47,831 nucleotides of DNA from Candidatus Hydrogenedens sp. (GTDB lineage: Bacteria > Hydrogenedentota > Hydrogenedentia > Hydrogenedentales > Hydrogenedentaceae). Every line of letters starts with the position of its first letter. Position 1 is the first letter of the stretch. Below the pieces are notes generated by a model. That model saw nothing but the letters and a program-made list of their open reading frames with translations. It had not been told where the DNA came from and ran no database searches. Below, piece by piece: positions 16,084 to 24,536 of the stretch. The translations under genes were made by a program, and so were the position numbers. The DNA is taken from positions 1 through 47,831 of the forward strand of contig DAOSBX010000027.1 in assembly GCA_035361075.1 (NCBI GenBank), in the 5' to 3' direction.

Positions 16084-19023
16084 TTATTTTATTTCTATTT
16101 GGACATTAGAGGGTGTTGTAAGTAATGACCACAGCATTTTCCAATCCGCATTAATATAAAAAACAGGAGCAAGGTCTAAATTTGGGGTTGATAATAATAA
16201 AGAGATGGTCGCCTGATTGTCTTTAAATCCAATGTTTAACTCACCTTTATTAAATGATTTTGGGTCTTCTTGTCCCAGTAACTTTTCCAGTTGTTTCTGA
16301 ACAATGCTTACATTTTGCAAGTAAAGAATTAATTGCATAAGCACATCACGATTTATCGTTAACCCTTGGGGACAGATTATATTTATATTTCCGTCTATTA
16401 ATTCGCCACTTGTAAGATTCATATTTAAATCAAATGTGCCATGTGCTATCCCTGTTAATTTAATCCATGGAGGTTGTAATTCTTCAGTAAATAAAGCCAA
16501 ATCAATATTCTTAAAATGCCCATTTATTTTTCCTATAAATCCTGTTTCATTCATATTGAGCGTCCCCTTTGCCTCAAAAGTGCCTCCCCAGATATGTCCA
16601 GTTACTTTATTTAATTCCATCTGAGGAGGATAAACATGCACCTTTATATCATTTTCAATTTGTTTCAGCAATAGACGACTTATCCCAACTTGGTCAAGGG
16701 TTATATTTATGGGAATAGACATTTCTCCAATATTTTCTGCCTGTCCTTGCGTTATAATGTTCTGGGCTTGTATGAACCATGAGGGTTGATTGTATTTCTC
16801 AATATTTAAATTCCAACTTACATTTCCCTTTGTTAAATGATTGTCAGTAAAACTTAAATCACTTATGTGAAAAGTGCATTTCCCTTTGCTCTCAGGGTCA
16901 ATACCCAATTCATATAATTTACTAATATCCCCGTCAATAGAAAATTGAGAAAGGGATAAAGAGAATGGCTTCTCGTTTTGAGGGAAGTTAAATACACTTT
17001 TCTCAAGAATGGTAATTGTATTATTGTTAATACCTGCTTTCAATTGTTCAATAGTTATAGCATAATTTGAAAAGTCAATTAGTACCTCACCGTCTGCATA
17101 GAGGTTAGCCCCTTCTGGTAAGGCATATCCTGCAATCCCAACACCCTCTCCGTCACCTATTCCTTGCATCCGTATTTGCATCCCACCATCCCAGAACAGA
17201 TTCCCTTGAAAATTAACTTTACCCATAACGTCCATCGGCATAAATACCGACGAAATAGTCGAAAGATATATCTTTGTGTTGATTTTCCCTTCCAAAGATA
17301 AAGGGAACAGATGTAGTTTACATGGATCAAGTTTAAAATCTGTCGAATTCTCAGAGATGAGACTAAACTTCCCTTCCGCTACCTGCATATTTTTCAACAC
17401 ACCAACAAATGAATATTGAGAAGGAACAATAGGTGGAAATTCCTCATCCTCTTTCTGTGGCTGGATAGTCCCATTAATATTTAGTTTTACATCTTCCCAT
17501 ATATTGCCATTCATATTAATGATGCAATTACCTACTGCATTCTCCAAAGGTTTCACCATTAACGTTGGCAATAATTTAATAAAATATTTCATTGGAATGG
17601 TTTCTGTTTGTAAAGAAGAATGAAAATCCTGATATGGTAACCCTTCATAGGTAAAGTGGATAGGATGCTTTAAATAAAAGGCTGTGCCTTCCCATTTTAT
17701 TTCAGGCTTGCCTGCAAAATTTAGTAATACCTGACTATCTAAAGTTATTTTTTGTTCTCCTGAAAAGGAACATTGTCCATTCATTGTTCCCTGAAGATTA
17801 AGCATATCTCCTGCCAATGCTGATGAAACATTAATCTCAAATGGTGCTATTTGTTTAAGCATCAAAGTATCATACCAGTAAGGGGATATTTCCTGAATAA
17901 ACGCGCTTCGTATCGGTTTTTTAGTAGCGAAGGAAAACTCAGTACGGTGTGACAGATATTCGTATTTCCATTGCATATTCCATTCTGGTTCCTCATATGT
18001 CGATAATTCAACGATAGTCGAACTTCCATCCACTACGCTCTCGGAATGAATATTTAACGTAGTGCTGTATCTAAACCATGGCTTTGTTGTCTCACCAATT
18101 GTTAACGACTTGATATATACGTCCCCATTTACTTCTTCGGGAAACCACATAAAATCGCTGTGTCGAAATGTCCCCTCAAGTTTTTTGATGTCTACTTTTT
18201 CCCAAAATAGAGGCATTCCAAGAATAGGCAAGGTTAAAACGGACAAAAAAAGGGAAGATTCCTCATCCAGAGACATTTGAACATTATTAAACTTCAATTG
18301 TTTGCCCAAACCGTCAGCACTAATATGGCTGGATATTAAAATATGTGGGTCAAACTGTATTAATGTGTTTAATTCATGGCATTTTGGTAATAATCGATAG
18401 TCGATATTAACCCTTCCTGAACGTTTCTCCTTTTTACCCTTATAGGTAATATCTAAAGTAGAAGTTTCCCCAACAAGACTCGCAGACATTCTTTGCCTAT
18501 CTGCTTCTAATCTCAGTCCTTCTAATGCCAATTCATCCCCGTTCTTGGAAATATAAATGTCAATATTTTTTACACCGAGATTTATAGGAAACATCTTTAT
18601 ATATTCATTAATATCCTTCTCCCAATCACGGATGGTACTACCCTGATTAGTATTAATGCTATTACCTTTCTCCATTTGTATTTTAGCAGAAATTGTGCAA
18701 TTATCTATAGATACAATGTAGTCCCAAAAACCTCGTTGGAAAAACTGGATATGAACATCATCAAGTTCTATTCCGAAATGATAGGGAGTACTATCAAGCA
18801 CTACATTCTTAAATCTAATTCCAGACTGAATAGAAAGCCCTGTTAATTTAATTGTTACATTTGAACCAATCTTAAATGTTAGAGACTCTTTTACTTGAAA
18901 GACGAGCCATATTCCTGAGAAAACGGAGAGTATGAATAATATACATAAGACAAGGAAGAATATCGTGTATTTTAAAATTTGCCTGATTTTTTTTCTCACA
19001 GGAGTTCCTTTTACAATATACAT
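16084..19023 (-). CDS. ydbH: AsmA-like YdbH-family protein, probable inter-membrane lipid bridge
   Basis: A 979-residue protein with one N-terminal membrane helix (about residues 16-42) and a very long periplasmic region of beta-strand repeats (for example QLKAGINNNTITILEKS, KFNNVQMSLDEESSLFL, GTLNMNETGFIGKINGHFK). These are typical of the AsmA/TamB/YhdP/YdbH superfamily, whose members form hydrophobic grooves that carry phospholipid to the outer membrane. The C-terminal block around residues 850-979 (GTFDLNMNLTSGELIDGNI, CPQGLTINRDVLMQLILYL, LSTPNLDLAPVFYINADWK) fits the DctA-YdbH domain. The downstream gene supplies YnbE- and YdbL-like parts, matching the E. coli ydbH operon order. The start lies 41 bp from the divergent kinase gene. 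Family placement is moderate; transport is inferred from family knowledge. Confidence 0.75.
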   Translation of the reverse strand: MYIVKGTPVRKKIRQILKYTIFFLVLCILFILSVFSGIWLVFQVKESLTFKIGSNVTIKLTGLSIQSGIRFKNVVLDSTPYHFGIELDDVHIQFFQRGFWDYIVSIDNCTISAKIQMEKGNSINTNQGSTIRDWEKDINEYIKMFPINLGVKNIDIYISKNGDELALEGLRLEADRQRMSASLVGETSTLDITYKGKKEKRSGRVNIDYRLLPKCHELNTLIQFDPHILISSHISADGLGKQLKFNNVQMSLDEESSLFLSVLTLPILGMPLFWEKVDIKKLEGTFRHSDFMWFPEEVNGDVYIKSLTIGETTKPWFRYSTTLNIHSESVVDGSSTIVELSTYEEPEWNMQWKYEYLSHRTEFSFATKKPIRSAFIQEISPYWYDTLMLKQIAPFEINVSSALAGDMLNLQGTMNGQCSFSGEQKITLDSQVLLNFAGKPEIKWEGTAFYLKHPIHFTYEGLPYQDFHSSLQTETIPMKYFIKLLPTLMVKPLENAVGNCIINMNGNIWEDVKLNINGTIQPQKEDEEFPPIVPSQYSFVGVLKNMQVAEGKFSLISENSTDFKLDPCKLHLFPLSLEGKINTKIYLSTISSVFMPMDVMGKVNFQGNLFWDGGMQIRMQGIGDGEGVGIAGYALPEGANLYADGEVLIDFSNYAITIEQLKAGINNNTITILEKSVFNFPQNEKPFSLSLSQFSIDGDISKLYELGIDPESKGKCTFHISDLSFTDNHLTKGNVSWNLNIEKYNQPSWFIQAQNIITQGQAENIGEMSIPINITLDQVGISRLLLKQIENDIKVHVYPPQMELNKVTGHIWGGTFEAKGTLNMNETGFIGKINGHFKNIDLALFTEELQPPWIKLTGIAHGTFDLNMNLTSGELIDGNINIICPQGLTINRDVLMQLILYLQNVSIVQKQLEKLLGQEDPKSFNKGELNIGFKDNQATISLLLSTPNLDLAPVFYINADWKMLWSLLTTPSNVQIEIK

Positions 19024-19064
19024 TTAGATTATTATAACTAAATTAATTATGGCTACAAGACATT

Positions 19065-21563
19065 ATGAAAAAGAAGTTGAAATCAGTTGATAAAGTTGAG
19101 AACGACTCCAACAACCATAGTGAAGACACAGATGAGATATCTGAAAGAGAATTAGATACTGTTTCTGATATATCCAAACTTTACCGTGTACTACTTATTC
19201 AGCCACACAAAGGAGTGAGTTCCTCTCTATATCAAATAATATTGGAACATCTTCCAGAATGTCATATCGACTGTGCGTCATCATTAAAAGACGCAATGGA
19301 CTATGTAAAGGTTTTAGTCCCAGACTGTATAATCCTTGATATCGCCCTCGGAAATGAAGTCTGCCTAACATTATGCCGACATTGGAAAACAACGATTAAA
19401 ACAAGCAAAACTCCCATTCTCCTTGTCATCAATAATGATATTGCAACCCAGCGACGTTGGGAATATTTAGCCGCTGGTGTGGACGATTTTCTTGTTTTCC
19501 CTTGCGATATTACAGAACTCATTACTCGTGTTCGTATCTTACTAAAGATAAAACAGACCGAAGTGGTATTATGGGATACAAGCCGCAAATTAATGAATTT
19601 AGCAGAGGAACGTTCTCGTGCATTATTTGTTTACGACGAATTAAATCGCTTCTTATTAGATAACTGTAGCAATCCTATCCTGATATTTGAACTTAACAAA
19701 AATATTGAGGATAGCCGTTTTCTCAATGGTAATTCGATAGTGTATAGAATGACAGGATATACCAAAGACGAATTCCTACAACTCCGTCTTCGTGATATCA
19801 TCCCCAAAAACAGAATGGAAGGGGTACAGGGTAGGATAGAAAGTATCATCCAGCATCAACAAGTTTCATTCGAAACGGTGATATTAGCCAAGGATGGTCG
19901 TCAAATCCCGATTTATGTGCAAGCGCGAGTCTTTGATACTGATAATCAGCCCTGCATTATTGCCATTGGCCAACCTTTAGAAGATACCCAGAGTATTACC
20001 TCTGAACGACTTTCCGAAAGTATTTCTCGTTACCGCATTTTAGCTGCACAAACAGGGATGATGATTTATGATTGCAACCTTCAGACAGGCAAAATTAAGT
20101 GGGGTGGTGCGGTAACACAAGTCACAGGCTACCTCCCACGTGAATTAGACATGATAGATTTTCAACGTTGGGTTGACCACATTCATCCAGAGGATTTACC
20201 CCGTGTTCAGGCTCATATTGCAATTGCACGGGAAGAAGTAGGCAAGTTCCGAATCGAGTATCGGCTTATGCATAAAAGTGGTGAATATCGATACATTGAA
20301 AATCAAGGAGTAGTTTTGCCAGACGCAAATGGTGAGGCTTACCGTATCTTAGGGTCGATAAAGGATATTACAGCCCAAAAACAAGAAGAAGAAGAGCGAC
20401 GTCGTGCCGAACAACAGATTCAACATTCCCAGCGATTGGAGAGCCTCGGTGTTCTGGCGGGTGGGATTGCTCATGACTTTAATAACCTACTTGCAGTGAT
20501 TATCGGACTAACCGATATGGCACTAAATGAAGTCCCTAAAAAGACACCCCTTCATGATGATTTAAAGGAAGTATTACAAGCGGCTCATCGTGCCAAAGAC
20601 CTCGTAAAACAAATTTTAACATTTAGCCGTCAAACAGGTGAAGAACGGTCACCGTTATACCTTCATGTAATCGCCCGAGAAGCACTGAAACTATTACGAG
20701 CAACAACTCCACCAAGCATCGAAATCATTGATAATATTGACGTCCATTCGGGTGCTATCATGGGAAATCCAGCACAGATTCATCAAGTTGTGATGAATTA
20801 CTGCACAAATGCAATTCAAGCCATGCCAAAAGGAGGCAAACTGGAAGTAGATATACGAGATGTGGTGCTGGATAATAGTGCCTCCAGTATCCATCCCAAA
20901 TTGAAGCCCGGCACGTATGTTAAATTAACAGTTCGCGACAATGGTCATGGTATGGAACCCCAAATCTTAGAACGCATCTTCGACCCATTTTTTACTACAA
21001 AAAAACCGGGCGAGGGAACAGGCATGGGATTGGCAGTTGTTCATGGCATTGTCTCTGCTCATGGAGGGGCTATTATTGTGGAAAGCAAACCGGGCATGGG
21101 CTCTACTTTTTATACCTACTTCCCCAGAATTGACCATCCAATTGTTTCCGAACAAAAGTCAGATGAGGAACCTCTCGAAGGGCATGAGCGAATACTTTTT
21201 GTCGATGATGAGGAATCGGTATGTAAATTAGGGAAGCGTGTCCTGACTCAATGGGGTTATGAAGTCGAAGCATGTCAGAATCCCTTATCTGCTTTAGCCA
21301 TCTTTACACAAGCCCCAGACCGATTTGACCTTGTTGTTACAGACCAAGCCATGCCGAAAATGTCTGGTGAAGTTCTGGCTCGATGGGTTAAGGAACTTCG
21401 ACCTGAAATACCTGTGATTTTATTTACAGGTTTTAGCGGTGAACTTTCTCCCGATGAATTAAAGCGGTTAGGTATTGATGAAATCGTTATGAAACCCATT
21501 GTTGCCCGTGACCTTGCTCAACGTATCCGAAAAGTACTCGACCAGCAAAAGAAAAAATCATAG
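19065..21563 (+). CDS. Hybrid sensor histidine kinase: pseudo-REC, PAS, PAS, kinase, REC
   Basis: Cytoplasmic two-component kinase of 832 residues with no membrane segment. Domain order: an N-terminal receiver-like domain (about 40-162), a PAS domain (about 195-305), a second PAS with PAC (about 320-437), a coiled linker (437-458), HisKA with phospho-accepting His470 in GGIAHDFNN, an ATPase domain (NYCTNAIQAMP at 578-588, DNGHGM at 625-630, GTGMGL at 651-656) and a C-terminal receiver with acidic pair Asp714/Asp715, phospho-acceptor Asp760 and Lys810. The first receiver keeps Asp92 but has Gln-Pro where the acidic pair should be and Phe in place of the switch Lys, so it is probably not a normal phosphorylation site. 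Signal and output are unknown; no cognate response regulator is adjacent. Confidence 0.92.
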   Translation: MKKKLKSVDKVENDSNNHSEDTDEISERELDTVSDISKLYRVLLIQPHKGVSSSLYQIILEHLPECHIDCASSLKDAMDYVKVLVPDCIILDIALGNEVCLTLCRHWKTTIKTSKTPILLVINNDIATQRRWEYLAAGVDDFLVFPCDITELITRVRILLKIKQTEVVLWDTSRKLMNLAEERSRALFVYDELNRFLLDNCSNPILIFELNKNIEDSRFLNGNSIVYRMTGYTKDEFLQLRLRDIIPKNRMEGVQGRIESIIQHQQVSFETVILAKDGRQIPIYVQARVFDTDNQPCIIAIGQPLEDTQSITSERLSESISRYRILAAQTGMMIYDCNLQTGKIKWGGAVTQVTGYLPRELDMIDFQRWVDHIHPEDLPRVQAHIAIAREEVGKFRIEYRLMHKSGEYRYIENQGVVLPDANGEAYRILGSIKDITAQKQEEEERRRAEQQIQHSQRLESLGVLAGGIAHDFNNLLAVIIGLTDMALNEVPKKTPLHDDLKEVLQAAHRAKDLVKQILTFSRQTGEERSPLYLHVIAREALKLLRATTPPSIEIIDNIDVHSGAIMGNPAQIHQVVMNYCTNAIQAMPKGGKLEVDIRDVVLDNSASSIHPKLKPGTYVKLTVRDNGHGMEPQILERIFDPFFTTKKPGEGTGMGLAVVHGIVSAHGGAIIVESKPGMGSTFYTYFPRIDHPIVSEQKSDEEPLEGHERILFVDDEESVCKLGKRVLTQWGYEVEACQNPLSALAIFTQAPDRFDLVVTDQAMPKMSGEVLARWVKELRPEIPVILFTGFSGELSPDELKRLGIDEIVMKPIVARDLAQRIRKVLDQQKKKS

Positions 21564-21582
21564 ACATTCTATCTCTCTATAA

Positions 21583-21623
21583 CTTTCCTATGTTTGTTCA
21601 AATGTATTTCTACACATAGAAAG
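21583..21623. terminator. Weak inverted repeat between convergent genes
   Basis: CTTTCCTATGT at 21583-21593 pairs with ACATAGAAAG at 21614-21623 except for one bulged C, leaving a loop of about 20 nt. It lies between the ends of the kinase gene and the DUF89 gene and could end transcription from either side, but there is no good T run. Confidence 0.3.
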
Positions 21624-21657
21624 ATTAAACGTTTGTTTTGACCATAACAAATAATTT

Positions 21658-22533
21658 TTAATGATGGTTAGCACGTTGTTTCCGCGGTGAAAGAAAACCA
21701 ATTTCCCCTTCTTTAACGCCCATGTGTTCTGCCACTACAGAACATTTGGCTTTAAGCAATAAATAAACATTGCCAGGATAGTCGTCAAGCGTTTCATAAT
21801 TCCCTTGCCCTTTGCCGATAATGATGTCTGCTTCTTCCATTCGTTTTCGCAAATCTGATGAAAGTTGTCGCCATGGAGCACCAATCCAACCCCGTTCCAT
21901 AGGTATCACATTACATACCTTGTCTAAACCTACTGTAATAGCGTCTTCCATACAGGCATCGTTAATGATTGGTGTGCCCTTTACCACAGCCGTTACCTCG
22001 ACATACTTTTGCAGTTCTTCAATAAGGATCTTATCAAATACAATTTCCCCAGCATTATCCAAGAAAAACAGCAATTGTTTTGCTGTTCTCAAATCTTTCT
22101 GAAATTGCTCAAAATGATTTACCGCAAAATGTAATGTTAGGGCTTGTTCAATCGCTGTATGAATATCAATATCCTCTGTTTTTAAGATGCCCAAGTCAAT
22201 AATGTTTCCAGCAGCGGAAAGAAGTAGGGCAGTTAACAAAGGATTCTCGCTATGGTCACGAATACCTCGCAATTCTTCTTCTACACTCATTGCCAATTCA
22301 TTCTGCTGTCTCTTTTCTTCTAAATATGGGTCAGATTTACCAGACAGTTTTGCAGTTATTTCATATATAAACTGAGATAGTTCTGCTGGTGATAATGACA
22401 TGTCCATGTTCTGCAGTTCAGCACCAACAGAAATAAGGATTTGACGTTGTATTTCTGGGTCAGATGTCGCTATTTTCGCAGAACGATACGCCTGACGAAT
22501 AAAACAAACAAGACAATCAAGTGTAACCTTCAT
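21658..22533 (-). CDS. DUF89 (ARMT1-like) metal-dependent phosphatase
   Basis: A 291-residue protein of the DUF89 damage-control phosphatase family, which in other organisms removes phosphate from side-product sugar phosphates or pantetheine phosphates. The bacterial short form begins with CxxC (Cys7, Cys10, DCLVCFIRQA). The active-site block FLDNAGEIVFD is the family's DN-containing metal motif, followed by VVKGTPIINDAC and KGQGNYETLDD. It has an AAAGGAG site before its ATG and lies 56 bp after lolD on the same strand, separated by a small tandem repeat. True substrate unknown; a housekeeping repair role is family inference. Confidence 0.88.
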   Translation of the reverse strand: MKVTLDCLVCFIRQAYRSAKIATSDPEIQRQILISVGAELQNMDMSLSPAELSQFIYEITAKLSGKSDPYLEEKRQQNELAMSVEEELRGIRDHSENPLLTALLLSAAGNIIDLGILKTEDIDIHTAIEQALTLHFAVNHFEQFQKDLRTAKQLLFFLDNAGEIVFDKILIEELQKYVEVTAVVKGTPIINDACMEDAITVGLDKVCNVIPMERGWIGAPWRQLSSDLRKRMEEADIIIGKGQGNYETLDDYPGNVYLLLKAKCSVVAEHMGVKEGEIGFLSPRKQRANHH

Positions 22534-22575
22534 GAAAAAACTCCTTTATCGCATTGTAAGATATGTCGGGTGAGT

Positions 22576-22593
22576 CAGACTTACCAGACTTAC
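22576..22593. repeat. Two tandem copies of a 9-bp unit
   Basis: CAGACTTAC occurs twice end to end. The repeat covers the stop codon of lolD and sits ahead of the DUF89 gene. It may be a slippage product; function not evident. Confidence 0.5.
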
Positions 22594-23270
22594 TTCTTAA
22601 TATATGTTTGCCCCTCATGTAGATGAACCCAATGATGTGCCTTTTGGGCTAAACTATCATCATGAGTTACTACAACAAGTGTAATATTTTCATCCTCATT
22701 TAACTTCCAGAGTAAATCAATAACACCACTACTTGTTTCTTCATCCAAATTTCCTGTAGGTTCATCGGTAAGCACAACCCTCGGTTCATTGAACAAGGCT
22801 CGGGCTATGGCAACCCTCTGTTGTTCGCCTCCACTTAATTCGCCAGGTTTATGCGTCATCCGCTCTTTCAATCCTACTTTGCATAAAAGTTCTTCCGCAC
22901 GTTCTGAACACTCTCCTTTTCTTTTCCCTTTACATAATGCAGGCATCATCACATTTTCAAGGGCTGTAAATTCAGGCAGTAAATGATAGAATTGAAAAAC
23001 GAAACCGATGTCTTTATTCCGCAATTGATTAATCTCCATTCGGGATAACTTTTGCACATCCCTTCCACCTATAACAATTCGTCCTTCGGTTGGCGAATCC
23101 AGTGTGCCTATAATATGTAGTAAGGTACTCTTTCCGACGCCTGATGGACCACTAATGGCTAATATTTTCCCTTCTGGGACTTCGAGATTTACTCCTCGTA
23201 AAATATGGAGTACCCGCGACCCATCGTAGTACTTTTTATGAATATTTTCACAAATAATAACATTACTCAT
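22590..23270 (-). CDS. lolD: Lipoprotein-releasing ABC transporter ATPase
   Basis: ATPase subunit that powers release of lipoproteins from the inner membrane for transport to the outer membrane. With the start at 23270 it has 226 residues: Walker A GPSGVGKS (41-48), Q-loop near VFQFYHLLP (91-99), signature LSGGEQ (145-150), Walker B VVLTDE (165-170) and switch His203. VFQFYHLLPEFTALENVMMP closely resembles LolD. I choose ATG 23270 over 23282: the sequence overlaps the upstream lolC/E stop by 8 bp (ATGAGTAA), which is typical of translational coupling, and the N terminus then aligns with LolD. It pairs with the permease gene just upstream. Confidence 0.93.
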   Translation of the reverse strand: MSNVIICENIHKKYYDGSRVLHILRGVNLEVPEGKILAISGPSGVGKSTLLHIIGTLDSPTEGRIVIGGRDVQKLSRMEINQLRNKDIGFVFQFYHLLPEFTALENVMMPALCKGKRKGECSERAEELLCKVGLKERMTHKPGELSGGEQQRVAIARALFNEPRVVLTDEPTGNLDEETSSGVIDLLWKLNEDENITLVVVTHDDSLAQKAHHWVHLHEGQTYIKK

Positions 23271-24516
23271 ATCGAATCGCATCCACAGGATTTACCCGAG
23301 CCGCACTATACGCTGGATACAACGTAGACAAGAATGTTAATATCACCGCAGATACAACAATGCATGCCACGTCAAACGGAATAATAGCAACTGGGATTCC
23401 TTCAAAATAATATATTGTGCTGTTAAACAAATCAAGACCTAACAAGTGTGCAATAAACTGGGCAATCGGGTTGATATTCCAAGCAAGGACAATTCCCACA
23501 CAAAGCCCAATAACAGTCCCAATAACACCGATAAACAAACCTTGTAGAATAAATATTAATAAGATGGAGCCCGTACTTGCACCTAATGTCCGTAGTATAC
23601 CTATATCGCGACGTTTTTCCATAACTATCATGATAAGGGTACTTGTAATATTAAATGCAGCCACAAGAACAATAAACGCCAATATGATAAACATAGCCAG
23701 TTTCTCCTGCCGTAATGCATCAAAAAACGCCTGTTGGTCTTCATACCATGTTTTAGTGCGATATGGAAGATGTTCCCGAATTTTAGATGCTACTGTACTT
23801 GCGAGGAAAGGATTTGTCAGCTTCACATGAATAGCATCCACTCCTTTCTCACCAGTGAGCATGTAAGCAGTTTGAAGGTCAACAAAGGCATAAATCTCGT
23901 CAAATTCAGACATTCGTGCATGAGAAATGCCCGATACAGAAAGCCACAACTGCGAGCCTAACTGGCGACCTATAAAAGGGCGGATAATAGAACGTGCGGT
24001 GACTATTTGCAATTGCGAGCCTATTCGTGCCCCGATGCGATTCGCAAGTCGGTATCCCAACACAATCTCTTTTTCACCGGGCAGTTTCCCTTTACCAAAT
24101 AAACGTCCTCCTTCATTTGTTAAATTTTTTGCAAGGTCTGTTACTTTACTCTCCCGTTCTGGGTCCACACCCAAAATAAGTCCGCCAGTAGTATACTCAT
24201 CATGCTTAAATAAGGCTTCTACCTGAATCACGGGACCACTGGCAATAATTTCAGGACAAAGTGATTCTATCTCACGAATAACCGATTCATAGTCCTGTAT
24301 CTTCCCAGCATTATCATAAATAGTTAAATGTGAACGATTTCCTATTATTGTTTCACGAAGTGCAATATCAAAACCCGTCATAACACTCATAACAATAATA
24401 AGAGTAATAACCCCGACACTCACGCCGGCAATCGAAATGATAGAAATCAAACTGATAAAACGATTCCGCCGTTTGCTTCGTAAGTACCTTAACGCAACAA
24501 AGGCTTCAAATTTCAA
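23263..24516 (-). CDS. lolC: LolC/LolE-family lipoprotein-releasing permease
   Basis: Inner-membrane subunit of the Lol transporter. The 417 residues show the expected layout: a positively charged start (LRYLRSKRRNRFISLISIIS), a first membrane helix (about 22-46), a large periplasmic domain (about 50-265), and three C-terminal helices (about 270-295, 315-345, 375-400) of the FtsX/MacB type, with the coupling stretch MEKRRDIGILRTLGAS. Enterobacteria have two such proteins, LolC and LolE; only one is present next to lolD here, so it may act as a homodimer (LolF-like). A second copy elsewhere cannot be excluded. The gene starts 20 bp after lysS, within the same co-directional chain. Confidence 0.92.
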   Translation of the reverse strand: MKFEAFVALRYLRSKRRNRFISLISIISIAGVSVGVITLIIVMSVMTGFDIALRETIIGNRSHLTIYDNAGKIQDYESVIREIESLCPEIIASGPVIQVEALFKHDEYTTGGLILGVDPERESKVTDLAKNLTNEGGRLFGKGKLPGEKEIVLGYRLANRIGARIGSQLQIVTARSIIRPFIGRQLGSQLWLSVSGISHARMSEFDEIYAFVDLQTAYMLTGEKGVDAIHVKLTNPFLASTVASKIREHLPYRTKTWYEDQQAFFDALRQEKLAMFIILAFIVLVAAFNITSTLIMIVMEKRRDIGILRTLGASTGSILLIFILQGLFIGVIGTVIGLCVGIVLAWNINPIAQFIAHLLGLDLFNSTIYYFEGIPVAIIPFDVACIVVSAVILTFLSTLYPAYSAARVNPVDAIRYE

Positions 24517-24536
24517 AGGTAACTCCTATATATTGT

